From NCBI GenBank assembly GCA_964516605.1, contig CAZFAA010000081.1:1-7549 (forward strand): DNA of 7,549 nucleotides, written 5' to 3'. How positions within the stretch are numbered: position 1 is the stretch's first letter; each line of letters opens with the position of its first letter. The stretch is from GCA-2732805 sp964516605 (lineage in GTDB: Bacteria > Pseudomonadota > Gammaproteobacteria > Coxiellales > Coxiellaceae). A program made the translations under genes and the position numbers. The notes under the pieces are model-generated. The model had not been told where the DNA came from. It saw nothing but the letters and a program-made list of their open reading frames with translations, and made no database searches. Shown here piece after piece: positions 1 to 6,126 of this stretch.

Positions 1-1
1 G

Positions 2-2341
2 AAAAAATTACTTTTACATCTTAAGAACAGTCGTGGTGATGACGACGCGAATAAAAAAGGTAAAAAAATTACGTTAACGCGTAAGAGCGTCAGTACCGTC
101 AAACAAGGTAATAAAAAAGTTGATGTGATTGTGCGTGCAAAACGCACGTATACTAAACCACAACTTACCAAAGAAGAGCCCCCCGTCGTTGAAGAACCAA
201 TTGAACCAATTGAATCAATTGCATTGCTTGATGCAGCAGAAGCCGTAGATATCGTGAGTGTTGTGCAAGAATCCGCCGCCATAGATCCGCAAGCAGCAGT
301 TGTAGAGGTGATGCCTGATGATGCTGAGTTAGTTGTGCCATCGATCGTTCAAGAAGAAGCAGTCGTTGATGCAAAACGCAAGCATGGCAAGGAAAAACCC
401 AGTGCGGACGACGATGGAAAATACAGACGTAGTGGTGATTCTAAGGGCGGTTATCGCAATAAGCGTATTGGGCGTGAAGAATTACACATTAAAGAACAAG
501 GCTCTTACAAGCGCAAAAAACGTAAGCATCATGATACGGCTCAGTCAACAACGTTTGAACACGGTTTTGCTAAACCTGTAGAGCCTGTTGTATATGAAGT
601 ATCGATTCCTGAATCGATTACGGTTGCAGATTTGGCGCAGAAGATGTCTATTAAAGCGGCTGAAGTCATTAAGGTTATGATGAGCATGGGGGCGATGGTT
701 ACCATCAATCAAATGCTGGATCAAGATACAGCAGTGTTGGTTGTGCAAGAGATGGGGCACACTCCAAAAACTCGCTCTGAAAATGCGATTGAAGATGCTT
801 TAATTGAAGAATTATACAGTGATATTGCGGTTGAGCCGCGTGCCCCAGTTGTCACGATTATGGGACATGTGGATCACGGAAAAACATCATTGCTTGATTA
901 TATCCGTCGCACGAAAGTTACCAGTACTGAAGCGGGCGGTATTACACAGCACATAGGCGCTTATCATGTTGAAACAGAAAAGGGCATGATTACCTTTTTG
1001 GATACGCCAGGTCATGAAGCATTTACAGCAATGCGTGCTCGCGGTGCTAAATGTACTGATATTGTGGTGTTGGTAGTTGCAGCGGATGACGGCGTGATGC
1101 CGCAGACGGTTGAAGCCATTCAGCATGCGCGTGCAGCGAATGTGCCGATTATTGTAGCTGTGAATAAAATGGATAAATACGATGCTGATCCTGAGCGTAT
1201 TAAAAATGAATTAGCACAGCGTGATGTTATCCCTGATGATTGGGGTGGTAATGTAATGTTCCAGCCTATTTCAGCGAAAACAGGTGATGGTGTGGATGCA
1301 TTACTTGATGCCATTTTATTGCAAGCAGAAGTATTAGAATTAACAGCACGTGCTAGCGGTCCTGCACAGGGTGTGGTGATTGAATCACGTTTGGATAAAG
1401 GTCGTGGTCCTGTGTCGTCTGTATTAGTGACAGCAGGCGAGCTTAAGAAAGGCGATATCGTTTTAGCGGGTCGTGAATTTGGTCGTGTGCGTGCGATGAT
1501 TGGTGACGACGGTAAGCGACATCTGACAGCGGGTCCGTCTATTCCTGTGGAAATTTTAGGTCTGTCGGGTACGCCTGTATCAGGTGATGATGTGGTGGTG
1601 GTTGCCGATGAGAAACGCGCGCGTGAAATCGCTATGTTTCGTCAGGGTAAATATCGCGATGTCCGCTTGGCGAAGCAACAGAGTGCGCGTCTTGAAAACT
1701 TATTTGATCAGATGAAAAAAGGTGTACAGCATTCTTTAAATATTGTATTGAAAGCCGATGTTCAAGGTTCTTTAGGAGCGATTACAGATTCCTTATTGAA
1801 GCTGACTAACAGTGAAGTCAAAGTCAATATTGTGGCCAGTGGCGTGGGCGGTATTACCGAGTCCGACATTAACTTGGCGATTGCATCAACGGCGATTGTG
1901 ATTGGTTTTAATGTGCGTGCCGATGTGGCAGCGCGTAAGCTGGTTGAACAAGAGAATGTGGATTTGCATTATTACAGCATTATCTACAATCTGTTGGATC
2001 AGGTGAAGGCCGCTATGACAGGTCTGTTGTCGCCTGAGTATGAAGATAAAATTGTGGGTCTAGCCCAAGTGCGTAATGTCTTTAGGTCATCGAAGTTTGG
2101 TGCGATTGCAGGGTGTATGGTCATTGATGGAACCGTGAAACGCAATTTACCGATACGTGTCTTGCGCAGTAATGTGGTAATTTTTGAAGGGGTATTAGAA
2201 TCGCTCAAGCGTTTTAAAGATGATGTGGCTGAAGTACGCAATGGTATGGAATGTGGTATTGGCGTGAAGAATTATAATGACATCCAAGAAGGCGATCAAA
2301 TCGAATGTTATGAGAAGGTCGAGGTCAAGCGCACATTATGA
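2..2341 (+). CDS. infB: Translation initiation factor IF-2 (5' end outside window)
   Basis: IF2 is the GTPase that delivers fMet-tRNA to the 30S subunit and promotes 50S joining. The frame is open from base 2, and its first residues (ITLTRKS...VRAKRTYTK) match the IF2-associated region of E. coli-type IF2, so the true start lies upstream of the window; the ATG-like codon at 125 is internal. A charged, low-complexity linker follows, then an IF2_N-type helical domain (about 595-760: ITVADLAQKMSIKAAEVIK). All G motifs are intact: GHVDHGKT (863-886), GGITQHI near 940-960, DTPGH (1001-1015), NKMD (1163-1174) and SAK (1271-1279). The C-terminal domains run to the TGA. There are 779 codons here against about 890 in E. 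coli, so roughly the first hundred are missing. The stop overlaps the rbfA start (ATGA), which indicates translational coupling. Identification is certain. Confidence 0.98.
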   Translation, partial: KKLLLHLKNSRGDDDANKKGKKITLTRKSVSTVKQGNKKVDVIVRAKRTYTKPQLTKEEPPVVEEPIEPIESIALLDAAEAVDIVSVVQESAAIDPQAAVVEVMPDDAELVVPSIVQEEAVVDAKRKHGKEKPSADDDGKYRRSGDSKGGYRNKRIGREELHIKEQGSYKRKKRKHHDTAQSTTFEHGFAKPVEPVVYEVSIPESITVADLAQKMSIKAAEVIKVMMSMGAMVTINQMLDQDTAVLVVQEMGHTPKTRSENAIEDALIEELYSDIAVEPRAPVVTIMGHVDHGKTSLLDYIRRTKVTSTEAGGITQHIGAYHVETEKGMITFLDTPGHEAFTAMRARGAKCTDIVVLVVAADDGVMPQTVEAIQHARAANVPIIVAVNKMDKYDADPERIKNELAQRDVIPDDWGGNVMFQPISAKTGDGVDALLDAILLQAEVLELTARASGPAQGVVIESRLDKGRGPVSSVLVTAGELKKGDIVLAGREFGRVRAMIGDDGKRHLTAGPSIPVEILGLSGTPVSGDDVVVVADEKRAREIAMFRQGKYRDVRLAKQQSARLENLFDQMKKGVQHSLNIVLKADVQGSLGAITDSLLKLTNSEVKVNIVASGVGGITESDINLAIASTAIVIGFNVRADVAARKLVEQENVDLHYYSIIYNLLDQVKAAMTGLLSPEYEDKIVGLAQVRNVFRSSKFGAIAGCMVIDGTVKRNLPIRVLRSNVVIFEGVLESLKRFKDDVAEVRNGMECGIGVKNYNDIQEGDQIECYEKVEVKRTL
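194..220 (+). repeat. Three tandem 9-bp units inside infB
   Basis: The sequence gaaccaatt occurs twice and gaatcaatt once, head to tail, encoding E-P-I-E-P-I-E-S-I. The units lie in the variable, probably disordered N-terminal linker of IF2, where short expansions are tolerated. The first two units are identical and the third differs at one base (P to S). Confidence 0.8.
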
Positions 2342-2712
2342 CAAGTCACAAACCCCCATCAAAGCGTTCCCGTCAGGTGGGTGATTTGATTCATCGTGAG
2401 TTGGCGATGATTTTACAACGTGAAACCAACGATTTGCGTCTGCATAAAATATCAATTACGGAAGTTGATGCCGCACCAGATTTACGCGCTGTTCGAGTTT
2501 TTTATACGCTACTCGACGAATCTGACTTAGAGGACACGCAGAAAGCGTTAACTAAAGGTGCTGGATTTTTACGACAAGTATTGGCTGAAAAAGTCGATTT
2601 ACGTCGCGTGCCCAAATTAGAATTTGTATACGATAAGAATTTGCAAAATGCCAATAAGTTAGCCAGTATTCTTTATAAAATTGATGTGCCAGATTCTGAC
2701 TCTGATAAATAA
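2338..2712 (+). CDS. rbfA: 30S ribosome-binding factor A
   Basis: RbfA is a small KH-fold protein that binds immature 30S subunits and helps 16S rRNA 5'-end maturation and cold adaptation. The 124-residue product has family features: an N-terminal R-S-R-Q-V-G-D-L-I-H-R-E-L helix, the strand ISITEVDAAPDLRAVRVFYT, a middle helix (KGAGFLRQVLAEKV) and the C-terminal strand and helix PKLEFVYDKNLQNANKLASIL. The ATG overlaps the infB TGA by ATGA, so translation is probably coupled; a GAGG at 2321-2324 is rather far upstream to act alone. Length is typical of the family (E. coli about 133). The tail is Asp/Ser-rich. truB follows after 25 nt. Nothing is unusual, and identification is very secure. Confidence 0.96.
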   Translation: MTSHKPPSKRSRQVGDLIHRELAMILQRETNDLRLHKISITEVDAAPDLRAVRVFYTLLDESDLEDTQKALTKGAGFLRQVLAEKVDLRRVPKLEFVYDKNLQNANKLASILYKIDVPDSDSDK

Positions 2713-2723
2713 CGACGATTCTT

Positions 2724-2729
2724 AAAGGT
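2724..2729 (+). promoter_or_regulatory. Ribosome binding site of truB
   Basis: AAAGGT lies 8-9 nt before the ATG at 2738, inside the 25-nt gap after rbfA. It supports that start and shows truB is initiated independently within the operon rather than by stop/start overlap. Confidence 0.6.
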
Positions 2730-2737
2730 TTGTCATC

Positions 2738-3658
2738 ATGTCTACTCCTAAAAACAGCCAGCGCCGTAAAGTGAACGGTATTCTGCTGCTTGATAAACCC
2801 ATTGGTAAAACATCGAATGCTATTTTGCAGCAGGTAAAGCATGCGTATTGTGCCGCAAAAGCAGGGCATACAGGCAGTTTGGACCCGTTGGCCAGTGGTA
2901 TGTTACCGATTTGTTTTGGCGAGGCGACGAAGTATTCTCAATATCTGCTGGATGCCGATAAAACCTATTGTGTTGCAGCAAAACTGGGTGTGCGCACAAC
3001 GACATCAGATTTAGAAGGTGAGGTTGTTTCGACTAAAGCTGTGCCATCATTCACTTTGACAGAATTAGATCGTGCGTTAGATCAGTTTCGTGGTGAGATT
3101 ATGCAACGGCCTTCTTTGTATTCTGCGCTCAAATACGAGGGCAAGCCGCTGTATTATTATGCGCGTAAGGGTATCGATGTACCGCGTAAAGAACGCATGA
3201 TTACGGTGTATCATTTGCATGTGCTCGATTATCAAGATGAGACGATCCGATTCACCATTCGCTGTAGTAAAGGCACCTATGTGCGTACTATTGCAGATGA
3301 CTTAGGTGAGGTGCTGGGGTGTGGTGCGCATGTGATTGGTTTGCGGCGTATTCAAGTGGGGGATTTTTTGGAATCCGATATGGTCACTCTGGACCACATC
3401 GAACAACTCAACGTGGCGCAAGCGTTGCAAGACATGGATAATTTGCTGTTGCCGTTGGATACAGCCGTTGCGTGTTGGCCGAGTGTTTTTTTAAATGACG
3501 ATCTGGTTTTTTATATCAAGCAAGGTAGCCCCGTCTTAGTACCGCAGATTCCTGCAGCACGCTGGTTGCGTTTACACACCAAGGCTGGAGATTTTATTGG
3601 CATTGGTGAATTACTTGATGATGGGCGTGTGGCGCCACGACGCTTGATCGCTGTTTAA
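2738..3658 (+). CDS. truB: tRNA pseudouridine(55) synthase TruB
   Basis: TruB isomerises U55 in the T-loop of nearly all elongator tRNAs. The 306-residue protein (E. coli 314) starts with the family motif G-I-L-L-L-D-K-P-I-G (14-23). The catalytic loop GHTGSLDPLASGMLP (43-57) contains the nucleophile Asp49. Tyr77 in KTY and Arg183 in YVRT correspond to the conserved active-site Tyr and Arg. RPSLYSALKYEGKPLYYYAR (124-143) is the usual substrate-binding stretch. The last 65 or so residues form the PUA-like domain. All key residues are present, so the enzyme should be active. Start supported by AAAGG 9 nt upstream. It is the last gene of the infB-rbfA-truB run here; rpsO, which often follows, is absent. 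Identification is certain. Confidence 0.98.
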   Translation: MSTPKNSQRRKVNGILLLDKPIGKTSNAILQQVKHAYCAAKAGHTGSLDPLASGMLPICFGEATKYSQYLLDADKTYCVAAKLGVRTTTSDLEGEVVSTKAVPSFTLTELDRALDQFRGEIMQRPSLYSALKYEGKPLYYYARKGIDVPRKERMITVYHLHVLDYQDETIRFTIRCSKGTYVRTIADDLGEVLGCGAHVIGLRRIQVGDFLESDMVTLDHIEQLNVAQALQDMDNLLLPLDTAVACWPSVFLNDDLVFYIKQGSPVLVPQIPAARWLRLHTKAGDFIGIGELLDDGRVAPRRLIAV

Positions 3659-3664
3659 TCGCCC

Positions 3665-3699
3665 TGCACACACTTGCTGTGTTGTGTGAGATATTTTTT
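3665..3699 (+). terminator. Possible intrinsic terminator after truB
   Basis: Seven bases after the truB stop, CACACA (3667-3672) can pair with TGTGTG (3683-3688), or GCACACAC can pair with GTGT-t-GTGT with one bulged T and a TTGCT loop. A run of six T's follows at 3694-3699. The stem is short, relatively AT-balanced, and separated from the T-run by five bases, so this is a weak candidate. It would explain why the next gene is not part of the translation operon. Confidence 0.4.
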
Positions 3700-3710
3700 A
3701 GTACTCATAA

Positions 3711-3851
3711 TTTATTTTCGATGCGTGTGAGGATGATATTCCTATTATATTTTCTGTTACTAATCCTGATTCATCTGAAAAAGAAGCGCTATGCCTTGAA
3801 AATTTTTCTCAGCTGGATGTTGCAAAATGTGCGAAAATTCAAAGCCTCGCA
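3711..3851 (+). other. Open in-frame 5' extension of the RNA ligase gene without a standard start codon
   Basis: Directly upstream of the ATG at 3852 the same frame is open for 47 codons, back to a TAA at 3708-3710. The encoded residues (FDACEDDIPIIFSVTNPDSS, then EKEALCLENFSQLDVAK) look like ordinary protein rather than random translation. The stretch contains no ATG, GTG or TTG. The ATG at 3852 lacks a recognisable Shine-Dalgarno sequence. A GAGG at 3729-3732 sits 5 nt before an ATT codon (3738), which is a rare but known initiator. Alternatives are a frameshift or 5' truncation of an older gene, or a sequencing indel. No clear promoter was seen in 3700-3851. Confidence 0.5.
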
Positions 3852-6041
3852 ATGCATGTTGGCGATGAGCTAGATGATGAGGCATCAGTTGTATTGAAAG
3901 AAAACGCAGGAAGTTTGATTGCCACAGAGCTGCAATCTTTTTTAAAAAAAGCAATTACCTTGTCTTCGCTCACATTACGTGGAGCCAATCTTCAATACAT
4001 CAGTGCTGATCATTTACAGGTTATGGCATTGAACCTGCCGGCTTCGGTTAAAACCTATTCTTTAGTGGTTTCACAAACAGCTTTAGCTGATCCAGCAGAG
4101 GAATTTCAGCGGCCATTAGCTTGGGTGGCTGAAGTGAGGGAGATCCAAAATTTTGAAACTGAAGAAGAGGGTAGCAATTTTTATGGTCTAGTGTTAAGTA
4201 AGAGATCAATGGAATCTTTTAAATTTTCAAAACCAACCTATGTTTTTTCTCGAGAAAATCCTCAGCAAATTATCTTTATTCAACCAGGAAAAGAGAATAG
4301 AGAAATTACTGTTAAGGAACCAAATAAAAAATTTATAGATGGCTTAGTTCATAATGGGTTTACCGATACGCTTCAATTCTTAAGTAAAGCTGAGGTAGGG
4401 AAGGTCATGAAAATGACGTGCACTGGGGCCGATGTGAGGCTAGCTTCACCCGTCACACGTCAAATAGCACAATGTGTGCGAGTAGGGGCGTATGACACGG
4501 TGCAACGGATACCTGAATTTTCAGAGGAACCAGAGACAGCTTATTTGCAAAAAAACCAGCTTGCTGTATTCATTGAAGCGGGTGCTTTGCTGCCACAAGA
4601 AGTTTTTGAGCGACTACCTGCTTCGGCTAAAGCGCGTCTTAAAAAAATTCGAGTTTCAGCGAACAGTGAGGCAGCAGCTGCTCAAGAAGTTTATTTAGTC
4701 AAAGAAGCCCTGTTGCATGGCAAACACAGTATGGGCTTAGCTTTACCATTAATATGGCTTAAAAAGTCTTTCCCTGCAGTCTCTCAGCAACAAGCAGCGC
4801 AAAATTTCCGCTCATTGACTCAAGCACTCAAAATAAAAAAATTAACTGATGCATTGAGTTCGCAAACAGGCCAAGCAATCGGTCCAATGCCTCTAGGTAT
4901 TCCGCGCACAGGTGGTGAGACGCGCTTGCAGACGTTAATCTCAACGTCTGGATTATTAGGATCTGCTCCTCTATCGTTAACAAATAAAAACTTACAGCTA
5001 TTAAATTCATTATTTTGTTCAAGGCACCCCCTTGAGGCATATGAAAAAGCAGATGGGCAAAGTGCGACGTTCTTGAATAAGGGTCTGGGGCAAGGAATCC
5101 AGATGTTTACTCATACGCAGCAGGTAGTGGGTGGTGTGTATCAAAAGGTATGCGATGCTTATGGGTTAGCGGCGCGTTTGCCGGTTGGTTGTGTATTACA
5201 AGGTGAGTGTATCGGGCCGGATATGAATGGTAATTTATATAAACTTGCTGAGCATCAATTGGTCGTGTTTAGAGCTTATAGGGTTGCTAATTTTTTAGTG
5301 TTTGAGAACTTTGAGTCACGTGATGTAGATATGCTTAAAGGATTGATTGCACAGGAGTCCGTTGCAGAATATTCTATCCCTCAAAATTTAAAAGCTCAGA
5401 TTGCTTCATTGAGTTACCCTGCTTCACAAGAGGCGTTGTTTACCCCGGATCAATTTTATTTGATTCAACAATTCTTAATAAAATTAGGTCACGAAGCGCT
5501 TGCAGAGAAGCTCAGCGAGCGTATTGTCGATTCTATGCAAAATATAGAGCCCAATTGGAAAAGGCCGGATGCCTGTTCATCAGCGGAATTAGATTTATTG
5601 TTAGCATACTGTAACAGCAAATTACTTGACAGAGAATGTAGGCCATTAGAACGAGTGCCATTGATTGCATTACCTGCATTCACTTGTGAAAAGCCAGAGG
5701 AGATTCCTGCAGTTGCTGAGAAAATTTATGCAGCAGTCAATAGTGGTGCAAGTCAATTTGGTGCAGAGATTCGAGAAGGTGTTGTTTTGTGTTCTGATGC
5801 TTTTTCTTGTAAATGCATCAGTAGCGCATATGATATAAAAAAAGAAATGCAGGCGCAGCAAAAGCAAGGTGCTCAGCGCGTGAGAAAAGGCGCTCGTACA
5901 TCTGCTGCTGTAGGTAGCGCTGCAGCAGATTGTGCTGACACACATTATGGCCGAGGTTCTTCAGCTTTATATGCAATGCCAGCCTCTAACGGAGATGGGA
6001 CTGCTCCTCCTTCAGATCAGTTGCCAGCTCCGACACAGTGA
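3852..6041 (+). CDS. Divergent RNA ligase of the DRB0094/Rnl5 type, enlarged
   Basis: RNA ligases of this family use ATP to form a lysyl-AMP intermediate and seal 3'-OH/5'-phosphate breaks. An OB-like module lies at about 199-300 (AVFIEAGALLP; SMGLALPL). IPRTGGETRLQ (350-360) resembles the family signature P-K-T-D-E-x-R-I-Q. Motif I is K-A-D-G (399-402, Lys399 the expected nucleophile), motif III is QGECIGPDMNGNLYKL (450-465), IIIa is VVFRAY (471-476), IV is REGVV (641-645), and V is FSCKCISSAYDIKK (651-664). Members are usually about 340 residues; this has 729, with an extra N-terminus, a 110-residue insert (491-600) and a disordered Ala/Pro-rich tail (665-729). The motif Ia Arg and the motif IIIa Asp seem replaced. 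No kinase or phosphatase partner is adjacent. The true start may be upstream of this ATG. Ligase fold is likely; activity and cellular role are unknown. Confidence 0.78.
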   Translation: MHVGDELDDEASVVLKENAGSLIATELQSFLKKAITLSSLTLRGANLQYISADHLQVMALNLPASVKTYSLVVSQTALADPAEEFQRPLAWVAEVREIQNFETEEEGSNFYGLVLSKRSMESFKFSKPTYVFSRENPQQIIFIQPGKENREITVKEPNKKFIDGLVHNGFTDTLQFLSKAEVGKVMKMTCTGADVRLASPVTRQIAQCVRVGAYDTVQRIPEFSEEPETAYLQKNQLAVFIEAGALLPQEVFERLPASAKARLKKIRVSANSEAAAAQEVYLVKEALLHGKHSMGLALPLIWLKKSFPAVSQQQAAQNFRSLTQALKIKKLTDALSSQTGQAIGPMPLGIPRTGGETRLQTLISTSGLLGSAPLSLTNKNLQLLNSLFCSRHPLEAYEKADGQSATFLNKGLGQGIQMFTHTQQVVGGVYQKVCDAYGLAARLPVGCVLQGECIGPDMNGNLYKLAEHQLVVFRAYRVANFLVFENFESRDVDMLKGLIAQESVAEYSIPQNLKAQIASLSYPASQEALFTPDQFYLIQQFLIKLGHEALAEKLSERIVDSMQNIEPNWKRPDACSSAELDLLLAYCNSKLLDRECRPLERVPLIALPAFTCEKPEEIPAVAEKIYAAVNSGASQFGAEIREGVVLCSDAFSCKCISSAYDIKKEMQAQQKQGAQRVRKGARTSAAVGSAAADCADTHYGRGSSALYAMPASNGDGTAPPSDQLPAPTQ

Positions 6042-6069
6042 TCGATTCGATTGTTAAATATCCCTAAGC

Positions 6070-6094
6070 CTACTCAATACCCGGGTATTAGTAG
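6070..6094. repeat. Near-perfect palindrome between convergent genes
   Basis: CTACT-c-AATACCC is followed directly by GGGTATTAGTAG: 12-base arms are fully complementary apart from one extra C in the left arm, centred on CCCGGG. A second, weaker hairpin follows (ATACG 6097-6101 with CGTAT 6114-6118). No T-run follows on either strand, so a standard Rho-independent terminator is not supported. Its position between two 3' ends suggests a transcription end or mRNA-stabilising structure; a protein-binding site is also possible. Confidence 0.6.
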
Positions 6095-6126
6095 ACATAC
6101 GGCAGCTGCTTGACGTATTACTACAG

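Noticed and set aside
125..127. Start of infB at 125
   Set aside because: The frame is open to the left edge, and the residues before 125 match the IF2-associated region, so this codon is internal.
2552..2869. Minus-strand frame across rbfA/truB
   Set aside because: It spans two certain genes in antisense and its translation resembles no protein family.
3740..3760. Possible -10 box (TATTAT) for the RNA ligase gene
   Set aside because: No acceptable -35 element sits at the right distance and AT-rich stretches like this occur by chance.
3679..3873. Small + strand frame starting GTG at 3679
   Set aside because: The start lies inside the putative terminator stem, there is no Shine-Dalgarno sequence, and it overlaps the better coding frame of the RNA ligase. 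It could only matter as the upstream part of a frameshifted gene.
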